64,000 nt of DNA. Source: Chthoniobacterales bacterium (GTDB lineage: Bacteria > Verrucomicrobiota > Verrucomicrobiia > Chthoniobacterales > UBA10450). Made by a program: the position numbers and the translations under genes. How positions within the stretch are numbered: the stretch's first letter is position 1; each line of letters starts with the position of its first letter. Below are positions 35,990 to 44,027 of the stretch, piece by piece. Location of the stretch: assembly GCA_035274845.1 (NCBI GenBank), contig DATENU010000008.1:21225-85224 (forward strand), read 5' to 3'. The notes under the pieces are model-generated. The model worked only from the letters and a program-made list of their open reading frames with translations, was not told where the DNA came from and did not search any database.

Positions 35990-36756
35990 TGCGACGCGTT
36001 CTCCTCGCCACCCTTTTCTTCCTGGTCCTGATCGCTGGGTGGCATTTGCTGGTCAAGTCGGGCCGATACTCGCCTGTCCTTCTTCCCTCGCCCCGAAGCG
36101 TCGGCGAATACCTGGTCGGCGCGGCCCGCGACGGCACCCTCCTGCAAGCCACCGGCGTCACTGTTCGTCGGCTGCTCGTCGGTTATCTCATCGGCATCCT
36201 GATCGGTTTGCCGCTCGGCCTCTTTACCTCGGCGTCAAAATTTATAGAAGACACGATCGGTGTCCTGGCGCTCGGGCTCCAGACTCTGCCGAGCGTTTGC
36301 TGGATTCCGCTCGCGTTGCTTTGGTTCGGGCAAACCGAAAGCGCCATGCTTTTCGTCGTGGTCATGGGAACGGTCTGGTCGGTCGTCATCGCCACCGATA
36401 CCGGCGTGCGCAATATTCCGCCGATCTTCGCCCGGGCCGCGAAGACGATGGGCTCCACCGGCCTGCACAAATGGACGAAGGTGATACTGCCCGCGTCGCT
36501 GCCGTTCCTGGTCAGCGGCATGAAGCAAGGCTGGGCCTTTGCCTGGCGTTCCCTTATGGCCGCCGAAATTTATGTCACGATCCTGACCGGGTTCGGCCTG
36601 GGTCATCTCCTTCACTACGGTCGCGAGCTCAACGCCATGGAACAGGTCATCGGCGTCATGTTCGTCATCATCGTCATCGGTTTGCTCACCGATAAGATCC
36701 TCTTCTCCCCCATCGAGCGATTTTTGCATAACCGCTGGGGCACCGGGCTGCGGTAG
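35989..36756 (+). CDS. ABC transporter permease, SsuC/TauC type
   Basis: 255 residues with about six membrane helices. The EAA-type cytoplasmic loop is at AAKTMGSTGLHKWTKVILPA. The C-terminal end reads SPIERFLHNRWGTGLR. An isolated, near-identical peptide is encoded at 38298-38348 by a relic of a second such permease gene. This is the last gene of the ABC operon. Confidence 0.9.
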   Translation: MRRVLLATLFFLVLIAGWHLLVKSGRYSPVLLPSPRSVGEYLVGAARDGTLLQATGVTVRRLLVGYLIGILIGLPLGLFTSASKFIEDTIGVLALGLQTLPSVCWIPLALLWFGQTESAMLFVVVMGTVWSVVIATDTGVRNIPPIFARAAKTMGSTGLHKWTKVILPASLPFLVSGMKQGWAFAWRSLMAAEIYVTILTGFGLGHLLHYGRELNAMEQVIGVMFVIIVIGLLTDKILFSPIERFLHNRWGTGLR

Positions 36757-36800
36757 CGGCCTAGCAGGTCAGTGCCTTCGGTGCATGACGAGGCCCCAAC

Positions 36801-38075
36801 TTAATTTCCGATCCGCCCTTCGGCTCGGCCAAAAGTTACGTAATGCCAGGCCGCACACGGATAATTCGTCGGCCCGCAATAGTTCGAAATATCTTGGTAG
36901 CGCTGGAGATAAAGTGGCGCCCAAAACGGAACGGCTGCCCGGCGCCCTTCGCTCAGTCCCCACCAGTCCCAGTGATTCTCATTGCCGTACTGACCAGGCA
37001 TCGCGGCCGCGACATCCCCATTCCAGGCCGAATATTGCTGCCAGTCGAATACATCCGGATCGAGGTCGCTAAAATAGGAATGAAGTTGACTCAACGCGTT
37101 TCTCATCTCCTGAAATGTTCCAACCACCAGGTAAACGCGGCGGGTCGCGACCTCGCCAGCGTGATACGGCGTGCTTTGGACGAACCGACTCCAGAACACA
37201 CTGGTCGGAGTCGCGCCCGGGAACATGACCCATTGTAAGAACGGATTGGCGATTGGATGCGAAGCATCTTGCAGCGGTTGGAGCAGTTCCGGACTGTACA
37301 ACGTCATTCCCGTTCCACTAAAGTCATGCAAAGCGGCCGGGTAATTGGTCCCGTAGTTCGTGGCCAACCCTTTGCTGGTGTCAGGGCAAACGTAGACGTC
37401 ATCGCCCGAAGTAAAATTTCCGTTCCGGAAATCATACGTTTTGGTGCATCTAAGACTGCTCGGGCCATATGCGGCGATGACGATTTCGCCTCTCGCTAAT
37501 TCTTCCGGAATGTCGACGGTAGCAACGTACTCGATCACATTCGGTATCCCGGCAAAGCCAATCGTAACCGTTTTATGAAGGACGTATCTGGAGAGAGCGC
37601 ACTGGTTGTGGGCCGGCCCTTCGCCGTGCTCGCCGCAAACACCATAACCGCCGGGAGGGAGATAAAAGGCCATTTGGGTCGTACTTGTCAGGACGTTGCC
37701 CACAGCGCTGATCGATCTGAGCTTGCTAGAGCTGACGGTGGTGTCGATTACGCTTCCGGCCTCATTCGCATTGTAACACTCGACCCAATCAGGGATGCCC
37801 GCGTCGGCCGCCGGCTGGGCAAAAACCGCGGTTTGCAACTCACGCCCGTGATCGGCGGCATCAATGAATTGTTTCCCCCTCCACGTGATTGACGTGATCG
37901 CGCCGGCGAACGCGTTACTCGTGCCGATGGTCAACGTAGAACCAAGAACGTTCGCTGAAATCGATTTGTTGCCGTTAACAGTTGGTCCCGGCGTTGGACA
38001 TTGACCGCTCGCCGCGGGAACTCTGAATAGGAGGGCGATGGGGATGAGGGTGAGCAGCAGTTTTTTGGATTTCAT
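36801..38075 (-). CDS. large exported protein of unknown function
   Basis: 424 residues with signal peptide MKSKKLLLTLIPIALLFRVP AASG. The body is rich in Ser, Thr, Gly and aromatic residues and looks beta-rich. Several Cys may form disulfides (CYNANEAG, GVCGEHGEGPAHNQCALSRY, VYVCPD, YCGPTNYPCAAW). The C-terminus YLQRYQDIS..CAAWHYVTFGRAEGR resembles the short YL-PDV-A-HY--FG--EGR repeat found at the ends of several secreted proteins. Function not recognised. Confidence 0.65.
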   Translation of the reverse strand: MKSKKLLLTLIPIALLFRVPAASGQCPTPGPTVNGNKSISANVLGSTLTIGTSNAFAGAITSITWRGKQFIDAADHGRELQTAVFAQPAADAGIPDWVECYNANEAGSVIDTTVSSSKLRSISAVGNVLTSTTQMAFYLPPGGYGVCGEHGEGPAHNQCALSRYVLHKTVTIGFAGIPNVIEYVATVDIPEELARGEIVIAAYGPSSLRCTKTYDFRNGNFTSGDDVYVCPDTSKGLATNYGTNYPAALHDFSGTGMTLYSPELLQPLQDASHPIANPFLQWVMFPGATPTSVFWSRFVQSTPYHAGEVATRRVYLVVGTFQEMRNALSQLHSYFSDLDPDVFDWQQYSAWNGDVAAAMPGQYGNENHWDWWGLSEGRRAAVPFWAPLYLQRYQDISNYCGPTNYPCAAWHYVTFGRAEGRIGN

Positions 38076-38297
38076 TGAGTAATGGAGTTATGCGGCTCTG
38101 GTGGGGAGGGCGGGTGGAAAGTGCTGGAGGTGCTTATTCGGGATGACGAATCTACTTCCTGGGGTCGTGGGGATCACGTTGCTCATGGTGGCAGCGCGCT
38201 CGGTTGACGCGCAAGAAAAAAGTTGCCGTTGCGAGCAAGCCGAACCGCGTCAGTTAGTTTAGGCGTTTCTTCGAAGCGCCGGCGTTACGAAACCGCC

Positions 38298-38348
38298 TCG
38301 CCGATCGAGCATTTCCTGCGCAATCGCTGGGGAACTGGCTTGCGTTAG
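38298..38348 (+). pseudogene. relic: C-terminal end of an SsuC/TauC-type permease
   Basis: The bases encode SPIEHFLRNRWGTGLR followed by TAG, matching SPIERFLHNRWGTGLR of the intact permease ending at 36756 with two substitutions. Codon differences are numerous, so this is a diverged copy rather than a recent duplication. No coding sequence of the permease can be traced upstream of the Ser codon. It is the remnant of a second transporter gene. Confidence 0.75.
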
Positions 38349-38457
38349 GTGGCGGCAAGTTGTGAGTCGAGAGTCGATAGTTGAGAGCCCAGCAAGGCGA
38401 GCCAGGTGGATCGCGCGCTACGCCGCGCGATGCCTCCGCTGTGAAGAAAATAACTGC

Positions 38458-38563
38458 CCGCGAATCACGCGAATAAACGCGAATCAATTTATAGGGATGT
38501 CGCGCGGCGCCGTCTTCGAAACCTTCCGGCATCCCATTCGCGCCCATTCGCGTGATTCGCGGG
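38458..38563. repeat. long inverted repeat of CGCGAATCACGCGAAT words
   Basis: The left arm 38458-38484 (CCCGCGAATCACGCGAATAA) pairs with the right arm 38536-38563 (ATTCGCGTGATTCGCGGG). The loop holds a decayed copy of the second RAYT repeat (about 38493-38513). The whole gap 38076-38586 contains no complete gene. Confidence 0.7.
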
Positions 38564-38586
38564 CTAATCCTCCTTTTACCGCCTCG

Positions 38587-39108
38587 CTACCGGAAGTAAT
38601 CGATCCGGCGGCGGGGGGGCGGGCCGAAGGTGAATTTCATCGTTTCGACCGTGGCGACGGGAGCGCCGTTTAACCGCGCGGGAATCGCCCGGTATTCCTT
38701 GAGGACATTCAGCACCGGACCCTCCAGCCGCCGATCCGCGGATCGGACGATGAACGGATCGACCAGGCGCCCATCGGTGGTCACGATGAAACAAACCCGG
38801 ACGGAACCCACGACCTCTTCGTTGTTATCGTCATAAACGGGGTTCGGATATCGCGACTTCGTTAGTCTCGCCCAGACGTAGGTCTTGTCCTCGCGAAATT
38901 CGACAACGTCGTACTTACTCCCGTAGCGCTCCCGAATCAGCAGATCGACCGGCTCGACTTCCTTGACGATGAGGTTGTAAACCCGCGGCTTGTTTGCCTC
39001 GGCCTGACGGGCCGGGGCGAAGACCATTCCGGCGAGAATCAAAACGATAAGAACGCGCGGAAATGGCGAGATCAGCTTTTTTGTCCAGGAGGAAATAAAG
39101 AGCGCCAT
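38587..39108 (-). CDS. TonB C-terminal-like envelope protein
   Basis: About 173 residues from the ATG at 39108 (MALFISSWTKKLISPFPRVL), with an N-terminal membrane anchor or signal segment. The C-terminal domain resembles TonB: VGSVRVCFIVTTDGRLVDPF, then a strand-helix unit LNVLKEYRAIPARLNGAPVA and a last strand TVETMKFTFG. There is no Pro-rich linker of the classical TonB. It may be an energy transducer or a periplasmic protein with this fold only. Confidence 0.65.
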   Translation of the reverse strand: MALFISSWTKKLISPFPRVLIVLILAGMVFAPARQAEANKPRVYNLIVKEVEPVDLLIRERYGSKYDVVEFREDKTYVWARLTKSRYPNPVYDDNNEEVVGSVRVCFIVTTDGRLVDPFIVRSADRRLEGPVLNVLKEYRAIPARLNGAPVATVETMKFTFGPPPRRRIDYFR

Positions 39109-39199
39109 ATTTGAAAGGGCGGCAGTCTGCGGAGAAAACAAAGAATCTGCAAGCGAAACGCGCTCGAATTGGGGAATTTGACCGCGGATTGCGCGGATA

Positions 39200-39620
39200 T
39201 CACGGATACTCGGCCCCCATTCGGGGGCGGCGGATTAAAGCCGGGAGTGAAGCGACGCGGAACTCCGCGGTGCCGATTCATTCCCAAGCGAGCCCCTGAG
39301 CAGGGGCGAACGAAACGCCAGTGCGGTGGCCCCGAAAGCATGCGACGCTGATTGAAGGTGCATGGGTTCCGGCACCCCTTACGGGGTTATGCATTTTCGA
39401 ACGAGTCCCCGGAGTTCGTTGTGCTCACTCCGGCTCTATTCCGGCGCGCCGCCGGCGCTACCCGGGCTCGCAGCGCACGCTTTCCGCGCCTACGGCCGAC
39501 AGACGCGACAGCAGAAAGCCCCCAATCGGGGGCGGCGGAGTAAAGCCCGGAGTGAAGCGAAGCGGAACTCCGGGTTGACCGTTTCATCCAAGCCCCTGAG
39601 CAGGGGCGACGGAAAACCAC
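39200..39620. repeat. composite interspersed repeat, copy 3 (longest, internally duplicated)
   Basis: Module order: CCCCCATTCGGGGG (39214-39227), AAGCCGGGAGTGAAGCG..AACTCCG (39238-39267), CCCCTGAGCAGGGGCGA (about 39295), CCCCTTACGGGG (39376-39386), CCCCGGAGTTCGTTGTGCTC ACTCCGG (39407-39433), CCCCCAATCGGGGG, and AAGCCCGGAGTGAAGCGAAG..AACTCCGGG (39543-39573), then CCCCTGAGCAGGGGCGACGG. The modules are the same as in copies at 9.2 and 31.5 kb. The gap 39109-39745 has no supported gene. Confidence 0.75.
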
Positions 39621-39752
39621 CGGCGTATCCCTGAAAAGGATTCGGGGTGTTTCGGCTTGCGTGACTGGCCGCCGGGAAACAACATCAGCGGGAGCTGATG
39701 ATCGACCCCTTCGCCCAAGTGAACGCTGGAAATGGGCTGCCGAGTCCCGCGG

Positions 39753-39789
39753 TGTTATACGACATTTTGCCGCATAATTCTCGTTAGAT
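39753..39789 (+). other. partial integron attC site (A), 3' half
   Basis: It ends TTCTCGTTAGATG, with GTTAGAT fitting the attC R' consensus GTTRRRY. A short inverted pair GTTATACGAC / GCCGCATAAT precedes it. The distal R'' box (RYYYAAC) was not found within about 100 bp upstream, so the site is partial. It marks the left end of a cassette array. Confidence 0.55.
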
Positions 39790-39802
39790 GCCATTCTGAT
39801 TT

Positions 39803-40060
39803 GTGAGCGAAGACACTTATCGTCCGGTCACTGAGTATCCGATCACGCAGTATCGATGCGGGGCTCTCGCTGGTGATCGGGTGCGATTGCGTCGCGACAT
39901 AGGCGAACATCCGGCGGGGCAGATTTGGTCGGTGTTGGCGGGCGCGGCAGAGGAGCCCGTTGTGGTGTGGTTGCGCCAAGCCGACGGCGAATTGCATACG
40001 TGGAGCGATGATGCAGACTTTCTTGCAACGTTTGAGATGTTGCCACGCGATGTCATCTAA
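39803..40060 (+). CDS. cassette protein of unknown function
   Basis: 85 residues from a GTG located 13 bp after the attC A R' box. The acidic, beta-rich look (CGALAGDRVRLRRDIGEHPA GQIWSVLAG, then PVVVWLRQADGELHTWSD) resembles small SH3-like proteins, but no family is recognised. The stop codon TAA lies within the R'' box of the next attC, the normal tight packing of a gene cassette. Confidence 0.65.
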   Translation: MSEDTYRPVTEYPITQYRCGALAGDRVRLRRDIGEHPAGQIWSVLAGAAEEPVVVWLRQADGELHTWSDDADFLATFEMLPRDVI

Positions 40061-40177
40061 CCAGCCGATCCAGCGAAACCTACCCGTCGTGCGTCCGAAA
40101 TCTCACATGACCAAATCATTCCGCCTGCGATCAACGCTCGCCTCGGGTAGGCGTCCCTGATCTTATTCTCGTTAGGC
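40055..40177 (+). other. integron attC site (B), complete
   Basis: R'' is ATCTAAC (40055-40061) and R' is GTTAGGC (40171-40177). The inner arms GATCCAGCGAAACCTACCCG and CGGGTAGGCGTCCCTGATC are complementary, with a few unpaired bases, as expected for the folded bottom strand. Length 123 bp. It belongs to the cassette of the 85-residue protein. Confidence 0.75.
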
Positions 40178-40183
40178 CTATAC

Positions 40184-41020
40184 GTGCACCTCGGTAGTTA
40201 CAACGCAGCCAAACGGCACTACGATGCTTTTCGCGATCTATCGCCTGCGGAGGTCGAACAGCACACAGCTTTTACTCGTTGCCTTACCGAAGCCCGATCG
40301 CGTCTTTCGTTGTTCCGGATGCTCGACCGCAATTACACGGACTGGCGGAACTACCTTAATCGCCTTCTCTCGGCGGATTTCCACGAGGATGTCGATGTTT
40401 CCGAGGAGCTCAATCGGCTACTGCTCAATTATCTGACGTTCGCCTACACGATCCAGAAACACTTCGCCGTTTCGTTCAGACAACGATTCAAGAAGCAGCA
40501 GGCCACGCTCAAGAAATACTTCGATTTCGTTGATCGCCTTTGTGCCGCGTGTTGGCCATTTGCCTTCCTCCTCGATTATCGCGGCTACGTCCAGCACGTC
40601 GGACTTGGGATCAGCGCCAATAGCCGAACCGCGAACGATACATCTGTGCGCATCAAGATCACTGCTAGCAGTAAGACCCTTTTGGCCGAGAGTCGCGGTT
40701 GGAAGCGCTCTGGTCTTACGGTCGAGAGGGGCGATCTGGACTTGGTCGCCATTTTGAAAGAGTTTCATGTCCAGATGATACAGAGCTATGCCACATTCGT
40801 AGCGAAGACTTTTTTCCCTGAGCTGCATCCGGCAGAGGAGTTTTACGCCAGCCTTACACGAGAGATTCAGGAGCGACACCCGAATGCCCGCATGATCTTC
40901 TTCACCAAAAAGCCGGAATTTACGCCTGGAGATGGAGGCAAGATGTCTCTGAACATGAACATCATAATGGTGCCGAACGATGTATTCGGTGAACTTGGAA
41001 TCAAAATCGAACGGGCCTAA
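40184..41020 (+). CDS. cassette protein of unknown function
   Basis: 278 residues from a GTG 6 bp after attC B. The protein is mostly helical (DFHEDVDVSEELNRLLLNYL TFAYTIQKHF), with the second half alternating strands and helices (SVRIKITASSKTLLAESRGW). No family recognised. The stop overlaps the R'' box GCCTAAC (41015-41021) of the following attC. Codon use is less GC-biased than in surrounding chromosomal genes. Confidence 0.7.
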   Translation: MHLGSYNAAKRHYDAFRDLSPAEVEQHTAFTRCLTEARSRLSLFRMLDRNYTDWRNYLNRLLSADFHEDVDVSEELNRLLLNYLTFAYTIQKHFAVSFRQRFKKQQATLKKYFDFVDRLCAACWPFAFLLDYRGYVQHVGLGISANSRTANDTSVRIKITASSKTLLAESRGWKRSGLTVERGDLDLVAILKEFHVQMIQSYATFVAKTFFPELHPAEEFYASLTREIQERHPNARMIFFTKKPEFTPGDGGKMSLNMNIIMVPNDVFGELGIKIERA

Positions 41021-41034
41021 CCATGCGATGCAGC

Positions 41035-41052
41035 GGTAAGTATATACTTGAC
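41035..41052 (+). repeat. left terminal inverted repeat of the IS1595-family element
   Basis: GGTAAGTATATACTTGAC. It differs from the right end by one base in 18. The flanking target duplication is GATGCAGC at 41027-41034. Confidence 0.85.
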
Positions 41053-41968
41053 GCAGCGCACCGCTGGTAACGATAGTGTTGCTTCGGAGTCATCCGGTCA
41101 AGTTCTCCCGCCGTGGGTTGAAAGTCCGTTCCGGCTCTGGAGCTGGTGGGATATGAACAAATTTAGCGCCGGGATTTTCGTTAATATTGGATCTTCGCTC
41201 CACTGGTTTTCAACATTGGCAGAAAGAGGCGAGTGGAGCGATGCAATGCGGGATACCGCTAACAGGTTCGGGGTGTCCATTTCAGATGATCTAAAGGAAA
41301 TTGGCTGCGATGTGGCAGCAGGGGCTGCGCTTCGTTTCGCCAGCGAGATTCCCCATATTGGATCAAAATATAGGCCGCTCACCGATTTGAAGCCGAGAGC
41401 CGAGGAGCTTCAAAACATCATCTATGATGAAATGCGTAGGCATTTATTCTTTTGGGTTCCACCTGGCAAAGCTCGTTACTATGAATTGCCGGATAGAGTC
41501 GAAAACTGGGATGATACAGAGCGTGTCTTGCACAACCTCATTTCCCGACGTTTCAATAAAGCACTCAATGAGATAAGCGAGGCGCGTCGGTCCTATGCAC
41601 TAGACCGCAATACCGGATGTGTTTTCCATCTGATGCGCGCTTGCGAATCTGGAATCAAGTCGCTGTATAAAACGCTGGGCATTACAGCGCCCAGGTTATC
41701 GGATAGCTGGGGCAATTTGCTTAAACCGATGGATACGCAACTGGCCTTGCCCCCCAACAAGAGGCATGGCGACTGGGCAACGCACCCCAACTTCTTCGAT
41801 CACGCGACAAATGACGTTCGCGCCATTAAACGGGCTTGGCGGGACACCACCATGCACATTGAATCTGATTACGATCAGGAAGGGGCGTTCAAAGCTCTAA
41901 ACGCAGTGACCAGTTTTTTCGTGCACCTCGCCGAGCATCTTGACCAAGACGGAAAGTTTTATCAGTGA
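41048..41968 (+). CDS. transposon passenger: HEPN-like protein (putative)
   Basis: Up to 306 residues if translation starts at the TTG at 41048 inside the terminal repeat. The first ATG is at 41153 (MNKFSAGIFVNIGSSLHWFS). The C-terminal part is helical, with RDTTMH (R265 and H270 in the longer numbering) in AIKRAWRDTTMHIESDYDQE, fitting the Rx4-6H motif of HEPN RNases, followed by a helix NAVTSFFVHLAEHL. HEPN assignment is an inference from the motif and helical context. The start region is uncertain. Confidence 0.65.
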   Translation: MTQRTAGNDSVASESSGQVLPPWVESPFRLWSWWDMNKFSAGIFVNIGSSLHWFSTLAERGEWSDAMRDTANRFGVSISDDLKEIGCDVAAGAALRFASEIPHIGSKYRPLTDLKPRAEELQNIIYDEMRRHLFFWVPPGKARYYELPDRVENWDDTERVLHNLISRRFNKALNEISEARRSYALDRNTGCVFHLMRACESGIKSLYKTLGITAPRLSDSWGNLLKPMDTQLALPPNKRHGDWATHPNFFDHATNDVRAIKRAWRDTTMHIESDYDQEGAFKALNAVTSFFVHLAEHLDQDGKFYQ

Positions 41969-42111
41969 GCCCGCTTTTTCACGGCCTTGCGATCCCTGCG
42001 ATACTCCGCTTCGCGCCGGCTCAGTTCTGCTTTAGGAACGGACAGGATTTTCCGCATTGCGTTCTTGAAACGCTCGGACGGTTTTTGCTCGGTCGCCTTG
42101 TCCTGTTGCAC
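41962..42111 (-). CDS. transposon passenger: small basic protein
   Basis: 49 residues from a GTG at 42111 (VQQDKATEQKPSERFKNAMR). It is very basic, with NAMRKILSVPKAELSRREAE near the end. The frame is the continuation, past one TGA, of the 117-residue frame upstream, so the two may once have been one gene or may be read separately. It is convergent with, and overlaps by a few bases, the HEPN-like gene. Confidence 0.45.
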   Translation of the reverse strand: MQQDKATEQKPSERFKNAMRKILSVPKAELSRREAEYRRDRKAVKKRAH

Positions 42112-42141
42112 GGCAGCACGATAAGCCGAAACGATTGTCGG

Positions 42142-42495
42142 TCAATTTACCGGCTCTTCCCAAACAGGCATAAGAAAAGTGTGCCCGTCGCCACCGAGGT
42201 GATTGTCAGCATTGCGTTCCGGCAACGGTTCATCGGTTTCCTCGAAAGAGGGGCCATCAAGAGCATATTGGCGATGCTTGCCGTGTATCTTCAATGTCTC
42301 GCTGCCAAGATCGACGTGATTTTGCGCATCGGTAAACGGCTCGTGTCTGTAATTCTCCGCTCTACCCATCTGAATCAAGGACTTCCCCAAGGGGAGTTTA
42401 AGGTCGGCGGCAATCAGTTCATCGGTTGTTACCGTTCGGAGAATCATCTTGTTACCGTTTGGGCCTGTTGCCCTGACTTTCCAATGTTTTGTCAT
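42142..42495 (-). CDS. transposon passenger: unknown 117-residue protein
   Basis: It starts MTKHWKVRATGPNGNKMILR, an N-terminal strand-rich part, and ends in an acidic tail (EEPVN). Its upstream leader CCAACTCACTAATCAACATG is similar to the leader of the transposase (CCAACTAACTGATAACATG), which supports a real start and common translation control. No family recognised. Confidence 0.5.
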   Translation of the reverse strand: MTKHWKVRATGPNGNKMILRTVTTDELIAADLKLPLGKSLIQMGRAENYRHEPFTDAQNHVDLGSETLKIHGKHRQYALDGPSFEETDEPLPERNADNHLGGDGHTFLMPVWEEPVN

Positions 42496-42727
42496 GTTGA
42501 TTAGTGAGTTGGAAACCAGCCTAAGAGAAATTCGTAATTCGGTCGGGGACGTGCCCGTCTATTGCGATGATTCCGCCCCCGGTTTGCCCCCGCATTGCTA
42601 CCAGTGCAAGGGCGTGACGGTCAATCCCGATATGGGGCACGGTTCATTTGCCGTTCTTCGACCGTTTGCCGCGTCCCTGCCTAGGTTTGTGGAATCGGAA
42701 GGGAATCACCGCCCCCAAGATCAATGA
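42494..42727 (+). CDS. transposon passenger: small ISEL-type protein (putative)
   Basis: 77 residues, beginning MLISELETSLREIRNSVGDV and continuing PVYCDDSAPGLPPHCYQCKG. It resembles small phage or plasmid proteins that start with xISELxxxLxxIxxxxGDxPV. It overlaps the 3' end of the transposase by 47 bp on the opposite strand, and its ATG shares CATG with the start of the divergent 117-residue frame. The two divergent frames cannot easily both be strongly translated, so this call is tentative. Confidence 0.4.
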   Translation: MLISELETSLREIRNSVGDVPVYCDDSAPGLPPHCYQCKGVTVNPDMGHGSFAVLRPFAASLPRFVESEGNHRPQDQ

Positions 42728-43658
42728 GCTTCGCATACGTCAACCGCTTGCCTGCGAACTTCCCGATTGTGGCGAGGAATCGCATTTTGTCGGTGAGCTT
42801 GCGCGCATTGAATCTGAAAACTTGTTCGTCCAGATACCGGAACAGATGAAAAGGCTCGACGTTAACATAGGTGCCCTTCAGGCCGCGCTTGAGCAGCGAC
42901 CAGAAGTTTTCCAGCCCGTTTGTGTGAACCAAGCCTTTTGCGTAGCACTCCATGTGGTCAATGATCTGGCGGTCGTAATCCTTGTGCAGATCGTCGTAAG
43001 ACATGAGGGCATCCGTGCAGACCGTAGCGCCTTGTTTGACGTGCTGGCGGACATTCCCGCAAAGCTCAGGCCGTCGCGTAGTCTTAACCACCTTGCAAAT
43101 GACCTGCGAGGGCTTGTCGCCCTGCGTGCGTTGCAGAATGCCTTGCACGGCAGTCTTAGCGATTCCCGCGTCTCCAACTTTCGTGCGGCGATTCTTGTGC
43201 ATGTAACGAGCTTTTGCGCCGATGTAGGTTTCGTCTGCTTCACAAGTCCCGTTCATCTTGCCGCCACAGAAGCCGTCTTGCATCGCCAGTCGGATGCGGT
43301 GGAGCATGAACCACGCGGTTTTCTGAGTGACACCAAGCGAGCGGTGAAGCTCGCACGAGCTAATGCCATTCTTGGCGTTCACAATCAGCCAAGTAGCGGG
43401 CAACCATTTGTCCAAACCCAAAGGGGAATCTTCAAAGATCGTTCCGACTTTGACGCTGAATTGCTTCTTGCAGCCGCGACAATTCCAGATGCGGCGGGGC
43501 AGCATCAACTTGCTAATGTCAGCCGAACCGCAACGAGGGCACGAGACACCTTCAGGCCACCGCATCTCAGTAAGAAAATTGTGGCAGGTTTCAGCGTCCG
43601 AGAAGTAGCGAATTGCGCCCGTCAAAGTCTCGGGAATCGAATTAGTTTTTGTAGTCAT
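42681..43658 (-). CDS. IS1595 family (ISXO2-like) transposase
   Basis: 325 residues. An N-terminal zinc ribbon has CPRCGSADI and CRGCKKQFS. The DDE-type core shows EADETYIGAKARY, the middle acid in VCTDALMSYDDL, and HTNGLENFWSLLKRGLKGTY at the third position. This is the DUF1016-free, ISXO2-type layout. No frameshift is seen. It mobilises the 41035-44045 element through the 18-bp ends. Confidence 0.9.
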   Translation of the reverse strand: MTTKTNSIPETLTGAIRYFSDAETCHNFLTEMRWPEGVSCPRCGSADISKLMLPRRIWNCRGCKKQFSVKVGTIFEDSPLGLDKWLPATWLIVNAKNGISSCELHRSLGVTQKTAWFMLHRIRLAMQDGFCGGKMNGTCEADETYIGAKARYMHKNRRTKVGDAGIAKTAVQGILQRTQGDKPSQVICKVVKTTRRPELCGNVRQHVKQGATVCTDALMSYDDLHKDYDRQIIDHMECYAKGLVHTNGLENFWSLLKRGLKGTYVNVEPFHLFRYLDEQVFRFNARKLTDKMRFLATIGKFAGKRLTYAKLIDLGGGDSLPIPQT

Positions 43659-43666
43659 GTTATCAG

Positions 43667-43996
43667 TTAGTTGGAACCAAATAGCGGAGGGTAGGTCGCG
43701 GAAACGTCGGATTCAGCGATTGATCGAGGGTCTATCGCGGCAGCTCGCTCAGGATTCACGTCCTCAGCCTCGCGAAGATAATAATCATGCCACCAACGAA
43801 ACCGAGTTTCGTAGTGCCGAAGAAATTCCGCTTGGGGAATGCCTGCGTTCTCTGCAATCTCTTGAACGATTGTATAGAGCGCCATTGCTTTCGCGGCATC
43901 CATCTGCTCAACGGCAAGATCAACTGTTCCACGCTCCGACAAAGCCCCTAGAAGCTTCTCAACCAACGTCAATCGTGCCTCAATTCCCTCGCTCAT
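43667..43996 (-). CDS. transposon passenger: unknown 109-residue helical protein
   Basis: It starts at the ATG at 43996 (MSEGIEARLTLVEKLLGALS), about 30 bp inside the right terminal repeat. It is mostly helical, acidic and Ala-rich, with FLRHYETRFRWWHDYYLREA as a conspicuous aromatic segment. A TTGACA box formed by the inner edge of the terminal repeat (44029-44034 region) could be its -35 element. It lies immediately upstream of the transposase on the same strand, so it may be co-transcribed with it. Confidence 0.55.
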   Translation of the reverse strand: MSEGIEARLTLVEKLLGALSERGTVDLAVEQMDAAKAMALYTIVQEIAENAGIPQAEFLRHYETRFRWWHDYYLREAEDVNPERAAAIDPRSIAESDVSATYPPLFGSN

Positions 43997-44027
43997 GAGT
44001 GAACCAATATCACCCCAAGAGAAATGT

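Noticed and set aside
39145..39745. several short open frames in the repeat-rich region
   Set aside because: They translate the palindromic modules (KPGVKRSGTPG-type peptides) and change frame with module order.
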